DNA of 64,000 nucleotides from Phoronis australis (GCA_002633005.1 NMRA01000014.1:996970-1060969); one strand, 5' to 3'; positions 36,320 to 49,506 are shown, numbered from the stretch's first letter. Numbers and translations are program-made. The notes: a model not told the origin generated them from the letters alone.

Positions 36320-37265
36320 TATTGCACCGGAAGAGGTCGTTTGGTGCAAAGGTCATACAATTTTCAAAATGCTACTCCTCCTTCAGTTTTAAAGCTATCT
36401 TTTTCAAATTCGGTGCACAGGTATAAGTCAACATGACAATTTAAAAAATTACTTTTCTAAGTAATCGGGTCATACAATCAGGTGGAATAGGTCAAAGGTC
36501 ATTACGTGCAAACTAAAATTTTGAGCTAGACACTTCAAATTGACAGGTCTGATTGCCACAGGTAAATCAAATAGGAATCCAAAGTTTCAGGTCATTTAGT
36601 GCAAACATGGGGTCATAGTTGCATTTTTCTTCTGAAAATTTGACTTTTTCAATCAGTAAGTATTCTGATGTGTCAACCGTTAGACAACTCAGCGTTAAAC
36701 ACATTTTCCATGGGCTTTGCAATAATTCTCCTAAAGATGCTTAAAATGCACCGGATAAGGTCAATTAGTGCAAAGGTCATGTAACGTTCAAAATGTTATA
36801 TCTCTTACGTTTTTCAAGGAATTCTTTTCAATTTCAGCACACTGGTGTAAGTCAACATGCCAATTGAATACCCTACTTTACTTCGCAATAGGCCTAACCA
36901 ATCAGAAAAAATAGGTCAAAGGTCATTGAGTGCAAACTAAAATTTTGAGCTAGAGACTTCAGAATTACGTATCTGTTTACTAAGTGCGATTGAGTTTGAA
37001 TTCTAAATTTTCAGGTCATTTGGTGCACCCATGGGGTCATTAGGTGCATTTTTCTTCTGAAAGTTTGACCACTTCATTCATCTTGTATTCTGAAGTGCTT
37101 AAAGTAAAACATCTGTGATTATTAGCATTAACCACACTTTTAATCGAATTAACAATTACTCCCTCATCGGGGCTCATAATGCACCGGAAGAGGTCAATTA
37201 GTGGAAAGGTCATCAAAAAATTAATATCTCCTACAATTTTTAAGAATTCCTTTTCATATTGGTAA
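36320..37265 (+). repeat. About 425-bp tandem repeat, just over two units
   Basis: The phrase gcaccggaagaggtc recurs at 36324, 36748 and 37181, giving periods of 424 and 433 bp. Other phrases recur in the same order: gtgcaaactaaaattttgag, tcaggtcatttggtgca and gcatttttcttctgaaa. Units are clearly diverged. The repeat is rich in ggtca half-sites, including two perfect AGGTCAAAGGTCA tracts at 36489-36501 and 36913-36925. Confidence 0.88.
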
Positions 37266-37478
37266 ACGGGTTGCTGTCAGTAACTTCCCATAATAATTCC
37301 AGTAACACGCACGCGCAGAGTCAGTTATTGTCACGCCGTGACAATAATCTTTCTAGTTGCTTATTGTTGGGCCTTACAAGGTGGTCACTGTTTTTGCTTC
37401 TGAGGATGGTGTTTTAATGAATCCCGAAACATGTCAAGCCAATTTAAATGGGTTGTTGTTTTTATTAATACATGCTGC

Positions 37479-37479
<1 letters not shown>

Positions 37480-37520
<41 letters not shown>

Positions 37521-37560
37521 CTTTATTTAAAGAGGATAAAAATACAATAAATGTAAAACA
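37480..37560 (-). repeat. (ATA)n microsatellite with a likely non-LTR retroelement tail
   Basis: About 13 copies of taa or ata run from 37480 to 37520, followed by ctttatttaaagaggataaa. On the minus strand this looks like the 3' end of a non-LTR element with an ATT-type tail. The element body to the right could not be identified. Confidence 0.5.
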
Positions 37561-37727
37561 TGCTTTAGCCAAAGGCTAATATCCAGCATGGTCCTATGCT
37601 GCTACTTGCTATCATGGAGATTTGCTAACTTATTAGGTTTTTCCTGAATACACACATTTTACAACAAAATTTCATGGTTTGCACTGAATGATCCACAAGC
37701 TATTCATGGACTACGGATTGCAGCCTG

Positions 37728-37991
37728 TCAGGCAGCAGTCATGAATACCATGATCAAGTAATCTTTCTGTATTTCAAAATTGAACCATAACAACCTACCA
37801 GTTGGCTTTTCATCTGTAATGTCGCATGTCGCCACAGTTTCAGTATCCAAGGTGACAGATTTCTGGCGGGAGAAAATTTTAGCAGTGCCCACTGCATGCA
37901 TCTCAATTTCTTCACCAGAAATGCCTACAATCAAACCACAATCCATGGTGACTGATTTGACATAAGCAAAATGCCACGACAAAGCGAACAC
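37728..37991 (-). CDS. Unassigned open stretch, possible exon
   Basis: The minus-strand open frame includes AYVKSVTMDCGLIVGISGEE and KIFSRQKSVTLDTETVATCD, followed by a possible donor (ccaactg/gtaggttg). The plus strand is also open here (37780-37965). The protein looks more coding-like than its surroundings, but no family is recognised and no convincing acceptor was found. Confidence 0.25.
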   Translation of the reverse strand: MFALSWHFAYVKSVTMDCGLIVGISGEEIEMHAVGTAKIFSRQKSVTLDTETVATCDITDEKPTGRLLWFNFEIQKDYLIMVFMTAA

Positions 37992-40900
37992 ATCACATCA
38001 TAGTCAGTGTTAGTCATTTAAGGGGCTTAAAACGTAAGGGTATTTATGTCATTCTCATTCACGCTGCAATAGCATTTGATGAAATACATGTAGTGAATAC
38101 TAAACAATCAAAACTGTGCTTGATGTGAGCAAAACATAAGAGACTGATCACATAAACATCACTTCATAATTAGTTGCAGAGCTATTTGCAAATTTAATTA
38201 AATTAGTAATTGAATTATAATTCTGTTTAGTGTCAAAATGTTGTTTTAAAAACAACTTACATGGTTTCAAGGAATAACAAACAGCCAGTTCTTTGCAACA
38301 ATAGAAACATGTCTCGTTTCAGTAAAGAGAAAGCTGAGACCAGTTTTACAAACAAGTGCTCTAACTCAAAGCATGTAAATACTATATTCTTCACCTATTC
38401 AGCACACAACATGGCGGATAAGTGAAAATTCATTTTGTTAAAATTCTCAACAAATTAAAGATTAAGAACATTTTACTCAGACGCAATCTTCTCTGTATTG
38501 TGAAGATTTCATAAAACAACATTTAGTCAAGTTTCCATTTACAGCAAGGCTCTCAGCTTTTACAAATTGAAAAATGACAAGCAATTACTTTTTTTTGCAG
38601 AAAGAGTGAAGACTTATCTTTTGACATCACGTGGGTTTACAAGATGTTTGACGCTCTAATTCAGGAATTAAACGAGACACAACCCCAGTGAATAATTTTA
38701 CCCAGCATATACAAACACAACATACAAACACTCATGCACATACATGTAGTTGTATGTGACATAAACATAGTCAAGAACAACTGTTATTATTTACACGCAT
38801 GTTTGTTCCTCAGTACATAACAAGAACATGTATACTGACTCGGTAATTGAATTGTTTTAAATAATTCAGTATCAAAACATTCTCTGTAAACAAGAAACAG
38901 AATCTATAATTGCAGCAATGCAGCAACCAGTAAATTAATACATGAATAACGTTGGGAAACCTCACTGAATCAAACCTACATGTATACAAGAGTACAGAAA
39001 GCTGTTTACTGACCACTCTACCACCATTAAGCAACAAGGCATACCGCCACTGTATCAGAAAATGACTATTCGCCAATATTTGCAAGTATTATACAGAAGG
39101 ATTTGAAGAACTTTATCACAAACTTATCAAATATAATAAAATGTCCCATGCCTTATGTAGCACTCATGGACACAATGATATTTAACAACAAAATATTTCT
39201 CTAGTTGTGTGCTGATCAATGACTGAAAAGGAGGAATAATGAGACACCTGAAGAATTTGGCACTTTTTCCTTTTACCAGTGTTCTCCTTTTATTATTGGC
39301 CTTTCTATGGAGAGTGCAAATTGATGCAGGCACATTCCAGAGCATGGATTTGTAGGGTACGAGTCCTATAAGCCAGAATGCAGAACAAGCCACACAAGTG
39401 CTCATTATGATTAACGCTAAGCTGTCAGTTGATTCTGCATAGACTCCTCCAGCTAACTCATATCTTAGCCAGTTAACTATGAACCTTTTTTTAGTCAATT
39501 CAAGAGGAGGGCCCATCTAGCCGAATTTTCGCAAATTTGAATTGTTTGACGGCTACCTCTAGCTCTAGTCCGTGTCGTAGCAGACTTCAGACCTCCTTTT
39601 CGTAGCTCTTCATTCTTGGTGTGACCAGACAATAGTTGCTTTAGTTTTAAGGCCACGGTTTGGGACTCAGTAGCTGACCCAAAAATGAAGAAAAGTGAGT
39701 GGACCAGGTGTGGCGGCAATTTTGTGGATATATTGAATGTGAAATGACTGTAATTGGTGATATTCATTAGTTTCTTGTTGTTTTGAGTAAATTAAATCCT
39801 TTGGTCTCTGCTCTTATTTACCCGGATGCGGAAGTTGCGGTATGTTTAAAAGTAAAAAGCACAGTCTTCTTGAGAGACCTCAGAGGAGTGACAAGTGGGG
39901 GGATTTTTGGCACCCTTCAGACAAGTGGAAATCTGGTTGGCAATGACATGTCTTAACCTGCATTTCTGAGTCTAGAATGCACTAGCAATTGGATTCTTGT
40001 CCCTTCGATCTCTTGCACTAGTTTTCACAGTTACTCAGTGAGTTAGCTGGCTGGTTAGGTTAGGGGAATTACATCGCCTCTGCCGTGGCTGTGCCTGTGG
40101 TGATGGCCATAGGTAACTCGTTGGCGTGTGGCATTCAGGGCGATGTAATTGCCTGTTACCGTGGTAGCTGTGCTGTGGACGCCAAGGGCGTACATCGTCT
40201 GTGGATGTTGCCGGCCAGCCAGCCGGCTGAGGTCTACGACTACGGATTGCATACCAGCAATCATGGCAGTCGCGAATTTGTGGTTTGGAATACATTAAGA
40301 CCAAAGCTTCAAATTTTGGATATATTTGCATATCAATTTTCTAGTGGATGTACTAGCAAGGCAAAAAGACATGGCTTTGTTGAAGTTCTTCAACTTTTAA
40401 TAACCCCATCAAGTGTGCTTTCTGTAAATTATACCTTTTTTCAGGTGTCTTGAGACGAGGTGCAAGCAAGGACTTTTTCTGACCCAAGACCCAAGATAAT
40501 GTCAAAATCAGCCGTTGTCCCTAATCAAAACAAATATTCACTGACTTTTGGTACTACCACAGGCACCTTTAATATATATTATAGTACATTACAGCAAGTG
40601 ACTGATGAAAATACCTTGGTGCTACCTTTTGAATTGTTTTATAGTAACAGCTTACTTTAACATTTTCTCAATCACTGCCAAATTCGCCCCCTAATATTTT
40701 TTATTTTGATTGCTTGGCACCTATGACGTGCGGTAACAAGCCAACTTGCAAGGCCTCTGTCTTGAAAGCAATAATGAGACTGTCAGTTCTTGGAAGGCAG
40801 CTACTAAATAATTTGCAATTTGACTAAAGAAGAATGTGAGACAAATTTTGTAACTACTGCTAAATCAAATGTTTTGATATGATTTGGATTTATTGCTTGT

Positions 40901-41449
40901 TTGAACTAGAAAATTAGCTCTAACAGTACCATTAGATTTTACACTAAAATTTACACCAGTACTCCACACAGGTTACAATGCCCACTCGAAAATGCAAGTG
41001 ATCGCATAATCTGCACACGTATTTTCAGATTTGCCGGTCATTCGTAAGAAGTGACAACAAAAAACGCTGAAAATCCGCTCTGTATTTTGCTTTTTCTATT
41101 CGTATTTTTGAGCGTGTACCCGGTAATGTTGAGCCCTCTCCACTCGTGCATTTACTCAAAGAAATTGTATTTGTTTTCCGTTGTTCATAGACTGTCTTTT
41201 AGATCGTTGATGAAAATCAAAGGATAGAGCTTAATCTGGTATTAAATTAGACTTTCCAACCTCATTCTTTCTGAATAGTAAGATAATTGTTGTTAGCAGG
41301 GTAGACTGTTAGAGGGTACATTTACTGTAATATAGGTTCAGTTAACAATGTCTTGTGTTGGTTAAGATTGGTGTTCTTTATTTTTCCAAATGTTGTTCTG
41401 TTAATAAGTATGAAATGCCCATAAACCACTAGATCTTTTCTTGTTACAG
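37992..41449. other. Upstream of ZZZ3, no gene assigned
   Basis: Minus-strand ORFs at 39127-39516 and 39495-39767 and plus-strand ORFs at 40085-40453 and 40460-40660 have no recognisable domain. An inverted repeat, aattacatcgcc / ggcgatgtaatt, lies at about 40067-40150. The 5' exon or exons of ZZZ3, required because its first visible exon has an acceptor, may lie here. Confidence 0.4.
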
Positions 41450-44400
41450 AGTGTTGCATCAATGGACAGTCCAGCATCGGACACCAACCTCACACAGCTT
41501 TCAGTGATGGTGTCGCCACCTTGTGGTGATGTTGAAGAGGAGGAGGAGGAGGACTGCCCATTCTACTTTGAATCTGATCATTTGGCTTTGAAGGCCAACA
41601 ATGACTATCATGCATTACTCAGGACTGTGTGCTTGTTGGAGGTCCAAAGGGTGAAAGCGTCACATGACCTGGAACAGCTGTATCGTAGGTGTGATCAAGC
41701 ATTGCAAGATCCTATTGGATTTGTCCAGAAACTGCAAAACAAAGAAGATTTAGGCTTACCTTCTGCTCAAAGAGTAGCTGTTATTCCAGACATTGCTTGG
41801 GACAACTACACTGCAAGTGTGAATCTGACTGATTTAGGGCTGCATAAACACTCAACTAGAGGAAAGAATAAGGAAGGCGAGATTGGTAAGCTCAGGATAT
41901 TAGCAGCTGTTTACCCATGATTGACACCCTGACATTTCTGTTGAATACACAATGTTTCACAATCTTACCTGTTGCGTTGAAATCCATTATAAAGATAATC
42001 TCTACTGGAGGCATCTACTGAAATGCACATTCGTCAAAATCTTGCTTAATTAGAGCGGAGATGTTAAAAGTGGAGGCAGAAGATACTTCAAAGTTTTTAC
42101 TTTTAATCTGACACTTTTGTGAACGTAACAGCAAAAAACTCACCTTTCCAGCCGATGTGTCGCTCAGATATTTGGGGAAAAATGTAACTTATCTGAAACA
42201 AGAACATGCGTCTAATTCTGAATATAGCTGCTGCTTCACCCGTGATTCTGCCTGTAGATGCAGTTTCACTTATATAGGCATGATTAAATAATCACATATA
42301 TGACAAGACTTCGTTGTTCATTGCTCACGTGGGATCCCTAAGACCCATGTCTAGGTGAGCTGCAGTCAGACATATCCTATGACCAAAGGAGTGCAGCCCA
42401 GTGTCCAGAATCTGGGAGTGAACAGCTATTATTGATGAGCCATACTTGCAGTCCTAAAACTGTACCACTGTTGCGGCGAAATTTTCTGTTCACTTAATTT
42501 CTTGAATAGTTTTGAGCTTCATAATTGTATGTGCAATGCAGTTCTTTTGTTTTGTTTAAAGTGGCTAATAAGCCCAGTGGGCTGGGTGTTCAAGTAACAC
42601 TGATCACTGTGACTTATAAATTTATTTTGTCTCTCTAGTGTTAGTGTGTTAGAGAATGCTTTTCATGTAGAGTGAAATCTTTCCACTTTTTACACTCGAG
42701 TGTTTTTGTTGTTCATCAGTATTATTCTTTAAAGGCAATCATCCCATGAAGAAGAAATGGGAACAGTTGGCTCCAGTAGGACAGGATGCGGTGATTGTAC
42801 GTGGCAGGGTTAAGGATGCTTCCAAGCCTAGTACATTCAACAAGCTGTGGACAGCTGATGAACAGAGAAGACTAGAGGAACTGTTGATAGAGTACCCCCC
42901 TGAGAGAGTTGAAGCGCACAGGTTTGCCAAGATAGCCAAGGCTCTTGGCAACAGGACACCACAGCAAGTATGAGTGATGGTTAAACTCGGCCTGCTTTTC
43001 TTGTCATGTTTTATACATACTAATTGTAGCTTTGCTCTGAAAAGTTGTCCCCAGAACCAAACAATTAATAAATAAGTTTTTCAGTTCTGGGCATGCTATT
43101 GTTCAGGTGACAAGGGTGCTTTCAAAAAGTGCTTCTAATGTATTAGATTTAATTGTTGTAATTCCATAAATTGTGCTTAATATTATAAAAAATTGAAGAA
43201 CCTTACTTTGCATGCCATTTTATATTTATTTCCAATGCTTATCCTGGCAGCAAAAATGACAGTCACTGTAAACCTGATCAAATAGAGGAGGCAGTGTGGC
43301 CTAGTGGGATAAGCATCCGCATCCTTTACTCAAGGTTGTGGGTTTGAGTCTCACTGTGGCACACTGCTAGACCCTTGAGTCTGGTCAGCTTCTCACCACT
43401 TTTTTAACTATATATTAATAAAGCATAAAAGTGGTTCCAGGTGATCTGTGCTATGGGCCCACATGAGTGCCCTGTGAATGTCTGGTACAACGTGTACCAG
43501 ACCACCTGCAACAATATTCCAGTGTTGTACTCAGTTTTAAACTAATCTTAGGTATTGCAAGTCTTTTCTGTGTGACACATTTGTGGGTAACATTTTTGGT
43601 TTTTGATGTTCTCGCTTCTGCTTGGATGTTCTAGGTTGCCAGTAGAATTCAAAAGTACTTCTTAAAACTTGCAAAAGCCAAGCTACCCATACCAGGGCGT
43701 GTTCCGAAGTTGGGAGACCATTTTAAGAAGGTAAGTTCATTTGTGCATTGGTATGGTAAAATACTATAAATTTAGGACACAATATTAATTGTGGACAGGT
43801 GAAATCTTCTCTTTTTTGGTTGCTGTCTCGTTTAATAAGACCATGTATTACTAGCAGTTATTCTTCACTTATTTCACAATATGGCCGACAAATGAAATTC
43901 TATTTTGTTAAATTTTTGCTTGAATCTAAAGATTAACAACGTAATATATTTTTTAAATATTGTGGGGCTGGGCAATATTTTTACCATTATTCATGTAATT
44001 ATATGAACAGCAGTCTCCTGGTTTTATGTATTCTAACATTATGTTAACTTTTTTCTTATGGTAAATTAATGGGACTTTAACTCCCTAATGTTTTAGTCAA
44101 CAGGTACGAGTTTTTTACCAGGCTTGTGTACACTTGTTATGCCTCAAACATCTGTTTTAGATGGGCACAAGTCGCTACCAAAAGTTTTATCACCCAGCCT
44201 CCACCTTTCTGCAATCGTATGAGCCTCCAGTGTATATGCCTGATGATGAACAAAGTGATGAAGCTGAAGATGAGGCTGATGATGGCAGAAGTGAAGAAAA
44301 TTTCCAGGCATTTAGTGCAGCAAGTAGCGTCTGCAGTGAGGATGGACCTCAAAGTATACTGTCTGACAGGGTGAGCAAGGTGTTATGGGTAAACTTTCCA

Positions 44401-47400
44401 GAGTTGCTTTTAAACGAGACAGTCAAAGTATGCGAGCTTGATTTTTCATCAGGGCTTGGAATTTTCCTCTTTTAACAGGATTTCCTCTTTTTGGTTTCAA
44501 TTTAATCTTGTATGATTTCCAGTTTCCTCTTTTTTGTCTTTTTTTATCATTATTTTGACTTTATTCAATGCAAAAACGTTCATTTCAGTTAAATTTTACA
44601 ACACAAAAATATTTCTATCACACAAGTCTTTATTTGTGGAACGATACCACCACCTGGAAATTTTTCCTCTTTTTTGTCATTGGTCATTTCAAACCCTGTA
44701 TTATAAAAAACACAGTTATCCTATATTGAAACTGATTGCTTTGTTCTTGCATGCACCTGTACTTAATTGTTGGTTGGTGTCTTTCAGCTTCCACCATCTT
44801 TGTTCAGACTTTGATTTAGTCACTGCATTGTTAACACCCTGTTTAACTTCGATTTAACTGGGCATAATGTAATGGTTACAGTCTTGTTGTAACATAGACG
44901 TAACATAGTACAGTTATGTTATATAGGAAGAGCAAGTCAGCTACCCTGAAAGTGTAAGAAAGTCAGAAGATTACCTGGAGCTTTTGAGGCTTAAAAAACT
45001 AAAGCAGGAAAAATTAAGAGGTCTTACCTACCACCATGGTTTTAAGGTAGTGTTGTATTGCCTTTGAGTGCTAATTTGCATCTATCGTGTATATAAGATA
45101 ATTTAATGGATTTTTCAATAATTTGTGTTTGGCTAATGCTGTTCTTTACTACTCAACATATGTGACAGTTTTTAAAATCCATAAGCTTTGTTTTTAATGA
45201 AACTGTGCGACTTAAATTGCGGGAACTCTTTAAATAATGATTAGAATTGCTGTATTTAATCACAGAAGAAAAAAGTACTCAAAAAATGTTCTGCAGCTTA
45301 CAGCTCACAATTTTTCCTTCTGTGAATTGAGAGAGTTGAAAATTGAGCTTGCATATTGTTATTTTGCCAGTTAATTAATGTTTAGCATTTATTTTTATAC
45401 TTCATCATTTCTTTTGTCTTCATGCTTTGTGTTCCTTCCTTGTTATAGTGCGATGTTTGTGATATGGACCCTATTATTGGCACCAGGTGGCACTGTCTGC
45501 AGTGTCCAGAAGAGAGCTGTGTGGACTTCTGTGACACATGTGTTGGAAGGTACTCTTTTGTTTTATTCACTCACATGTTCAATGTGTCATAACGATTTAG
45601 CATGGAGCCATGTCCTTACTTGTGACCAACTGTGCATTTTGTACTGTTGTTTTGTTGCTCTTGTTCATATATTTGTTCATGTGTTTGTGATATGACCCTT
45701 GATCTTAGCAAAAAGTGAAGTAATAGGGCTGTCCCGTATTACACAGCGACACTCAAATCATGCTGTAGTTACCCACAATGCCGTAAACATACATCAGGCA
45801 TTTGCTGCCTCGTTTTAGTGCCACTGGAGTTTCACATGTTTTCGTTGTGGTCTGATTCTTTACTAGTTTTTCTCAGTTGCATTACTCCATTCGTCCTTCC
45901 AATGCCAACAAAGTATTACTGCTGTGCTGTGAGCTGCAACTTTGACATGAGAAAGTTTGATGAACTGGATAAATACCTGTGGATGTGTTATCTGAAATTC
46001 ATCGGTGAGCGACACAAAATGCACCTGATTTCCAAAACAAGGTGACACGCTTTCATATCTCCGGGACAAAGGAGAGTTCTGTCGTCGTGTAATTTGGAAC
46101 GGCCCTGTTGTCAGTATTGTGTTTCACTATCCTGACAGAATATTTATGATACTACAGAACTGTGATTTATACACAAGAGTATTGTTCAGTCACGAAAGTC
46201 AACTTGTGAAATGTATACAGCGTCTTTTAGAAAATATGCCATACCAGGGCTGCCAACTGTTATGGATTTATCCATATTCTATGTTACTTTTAGTGCCTGA
46301 AAAAAAATTATACATACAGGTTTTGAACATTAATTTCTCTTCCAAAAAATCAGCTGACAGTAAAAAAAACTAAACCTCCCCCATTGCTGAAACCAAAGGA
46401 AAAAATCGTCTTTCACAACAAAATAATGGTGCTGGTTGAGTAAACTCTGATAGTGAAATGACAGATCTGCCCTTAGATTTTCTCTGGCTGCTGTATTTAT
46501 TCAAATTGAGTCCTTAAATGCCATTTAGTCCTGACATTTCAGAGATTGTGTGATCTTTCCAAAAGGTACAATGATATTTCAGAAATTTAAGTGTCAGTTG
46601 GTGAATGCATTTTTCTTTTTTTATCACTGGTCATTGCTGACACTGAAGAGTAACAGTTCAAGGTTCTGCTATGTTGTTGCAGCTATGGCATTTCCAGCAT
46701 TTTGATCATTGCCTTTATGGAGTTTGTCACTACTTGCGAAATTTTTAAAGAGCAGCATTAAAGCCATGCTTTCTGTCAAAAAAAAAGTTGTTTAAGGTCA
46801 CTTACCATTACAAAATTGGTCTCAAACTGTTTGTTAGTCAAATTGGAGGTGATTTCAGGGCACTTTGTTAAATGTTTTCAGATTTCGTGCTTGGTCCGAG
46901 CTAATAATGAATATTTTTTTGACATTCACATCTCTTGGGCTGGCTCACTTTTAACGTTACTCTTGCTGCAGATCTCTCTGCCTTCAATCCTCCTTGACAT
47001 GACTTGACTTTACTCATTTTTTCGCTCCACCACTGCACTCTTTTGCCCCCTAATTGGTTTTCTGTGAGGTAGTTCTCCACTCATTTCATACAAATAAGTT
47101 AGATTTATTTCATTTATTTTTCTGTAGTTGGGGTGTGTCTAACTGGCTCAATATGAACACATCTTAGTTGCAACAAACCAACTGTCTCTAACTGCCTGTG
47201 TCTGAGTTAAACGAAATGCGGCCTATGGATAACCAACTTGATCCAATGAACAATAGTCAAGTTACTGTATCCTATTCTAATGTAGAAATTTTTATAACCT
47301 TCTATTGACCAAAATCCTCTGGGTCACCTGGTCACCTCTTGCACCCCATATTTACAACACCATGAGATGTCACGTGTGAATGAGTGAATGACATGGTGAT

Positions 47401-48076
47401 ACAGTTTTCAGACCTTATTAACAGTTATAAAGAGGTGCTCATAGCTGGCATTTATGATTAGGCTTTGCCTTTACTTTCTCCTACTCCACAATTGGCTGTG
47501 TTATGCAAAATTACCCCCCAAGTGCCCTCGCCCTAAATAAGTGAGGTACAAAATATATATTTTTCCATGATAGTTATAGATGTAAAAATCTAGGTGAGGA
47601 TGCGTTATAGTTGAGTATTGCCGTATTTCCTTTTCATTCTCTTAATAACTGTTTTTTGCAATACTTCATTTTACTGAATACAATTGTTGTGCATTTCTTG
47701 CTTAGTCAGTGGTTTTTGCTTTCATCTTTGCATTGTGTTTGATTTTACTTCGACACTTTTGACAATTGTTCCTGAATGGTGTAATCCACACACGCAATTT
47801 TGTGTTTCCAATGAGTTCTAGGTACCTGTATTTGTATATACATTCTGAGCAGTGTAGGTGCTGATACAGAATGTCATGTTTGGTGGAAGTTGGAAACATG
47901 TGTTAAAAACATCTTACACGTTTTGTAGGTCGTTTGAAACTGAGAGTCACAAGTCATCGCACAGACTGGAACAGATTACAGAAGGAGCCCCAGCTCCAGT
48001 GATGGACTCGGACTACATGAGGTTCATGCCAGGGGGTTATAACTACCTTGATCCTAACTACATGCCAGCCAGCTGA
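41450..48076 (+). CDS. ZZZ3: ZZ-type zinc finger protein ZZZ3 (conserved C-terminal half)
   Basis: ZZZ3 is a subunit of the nuclear ATAC histone acetyltransferase complex; its ZZ finger reads the histone H3 tail. Exons are 41450-41885, 42735-42967, 43635-43730, 44161-44370, 44927-45046, 45449-45549 and 47929-48076; every phase matches and the stop is TGA. Motifs in order are an acidic stretch with [19 protein letters not shown]; a helical segment ([19 protein letters not shown]); [10 protein letters not shown]; a SANT/Myb domain ([18 protein letters not shown] ... [16 protein letters not shown]); SYEPPVYM; a coiled lysine-rich helix; the ZZ finger ([19 protein letters not shown], then CVDFCDTC); and the tail [11 protein letters not shown]. 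The first exon is preceded by ttgttacag, so an upstream exon must exist. The ATG at 41462 could be the start or internal. Human ZZZ3 has about 900 residues with a long disordered N-terminal part; about 445 are visible here. Confidence 0.95.
43288..43512 (+). mobile_element. tRNA-derived SINE, copy 2
   Basis: The head has an A box (tggcctagtgggataag) and a B box (ggttgtgggtttgagtctc, about 43334-43352). The tail ends gtacaacgtgtaccagacca then cctgca. It lies in the second visible ZZZ3 intron and is the same family as 34603-34816. Confidence 0.88.
44450..44698 (+). mobile_element. MITE, copy 2 (cagggcttggaat ends)
   Basis: This 249-bp element begins cagggcttggaattttcctc and ends atttcaaaccctg. 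It matches 16535-16768 along its length. It lies in the ZZZ3 intron after the exon ending at 44370. No clear target duplication was seen. Confidence 0.85.
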
Positions 48077-48134
48077 TGACAGACTCAGCAGTTTGCAAAA
48101 AGAACTCCATGTCACATTCTTGACTCGGATTGGC

Positions 48135-48140
48135 AATAAA
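48135..48140 (+). promoter_or_regulatory. Candidate poly(A) signal of ZZZ3
   Basis: AATAAA lies 59 bases after the ZZZ3 stop codon. Further AATAAA-like sites lie near 48832, so the actual end is not certain. Confidence 0.5.
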
Positions 48141-49506
48141 TGGCTATGACTGCCTCACTTTTGAACTACATGCCTGTATCCCCATGGTGGCAGTCAGTCA
48201 AAGGGTATCTCACTATAACTGTGCTAACCTGGGGATGAACTCTGAAAGGGATCAAGGAAAGTAAAGTGTTTTTGCCATGAGCTGCATCCTGCATCCTGCA
48301 GTAGGCTGCACTATGCCTGTGAAGTACTGTATGCACATTAAGTTGCATCTCGTTGTGCTAAACTGACTATAACACGAAAATCAAAATAGGCCCCGTTACT
48401 CTCATAACATTGGTCTCGTAATATTCCTTATTGTGATAGGAATTGATTTCCTTTACCAACCAGAATGTCAAGACAATAAGCGACTCAAAGGTATGCCTCT
48501 GAGTTTTTTAGGGTTTGCCAACCCTAAAATTGCTGATTTGAAAATTGGGCATGTAAGTATTGACTGTGACTTGAATAGATAATGAAACTAGAATCCTACC
48601 ATGTGAGGGATAATATTTTATTTAGACAAAATTCACGCAGGAGGCTGAACTCAAAGGACAAACAGGAGACACTTGACTGCAAGGCACCTTGTACTTGATT
48701 GCTAGCTTTCTGCAAGAGCTGCTGTCATTAAGACGCCTGTTTATCAGAAGAACTGATTTGTGTTATTTTTGTGTAGAGCAGAGCAATTGCCACATTAGTG
48801 ATGATTTCACAGCAATTAAAGACTGGCTAAAATAAATTGATGTTTCATAGATTAAAACTGGCTTCTGGAATTTATTTTCTCGTGAAAAGTTACTTTAGAG
48901 TCATCATTACTCACAGAAATACCATGAGGCAACTCCTATTCTAACATTTTGGGTTTTGTCAGTCCAATCCCTAAGCGAGCTTAAAGCCAGACTGGGACTT
49001 ACCTGTCCTAATTGATTCACAAATTTTAATTGAAATTAAAATGTGTGTCAGTGGCTTAGCCACGCTGCTGAAAAAAACCTGTTCTCTAATTTCTCTTGTA
49101 AAGTATCAGTTTTGAAAATTGGAAGATGGCTAATATTTGGGTTTCAATTTTAGAAACAGCCATGTTGGTCATTTACATTATTTGTTCTTTTTTTTTATTT
49201 TGACATGTACACTAAACAGTCGCGTTATCCATGAGTAGCAACTAGCTCACTTCAATTTGTGATGGTGCCATCAAGCCGTTGATGTGCCAAGGAACTTGTT
49301 GGATATTGTGGGGTGGACAGTACACTGCTTTCTCATCCTCTTGTGTGCAAATTCTGTTACGGTAAGAGTTGCCTAATGCTTTTAAAATTACCCAACATGC
49401 TTGCATTAGATTTCGATTCTCTGGTTGCTGTAATAGTAATTCTTTGAACCATGGTGGATTATTCACTGTGAATCACGCCAAGCGAAAGGCTTAACTATGG
49501 ACTTAA

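Noticed and set aside
39127..39767. Two overlapping minus-strand ORFs with hydrophobic stretches
   Set aside because: No domain, no splice structure that joins them, and no conserved motif; not strong enough for a gene call.
40035..40453. ORFs on both strands near an inverted repeat
   Set aside because: GC-rich local palindromic sequence opens both strands; no recognisable protein.
43288..43360. tRNA gene
   Set aside because: The boxes are present, but the sequence continues into a shared SINE tail and the acceptor stem does not pair.
45818..46373. ORFs in a ZZZ3 intron ([19 protein letters not shown])
   Set aside because: Short, isolated, and not in a splice frame with the gene; possibly a repeat fragment, but no family recognised.
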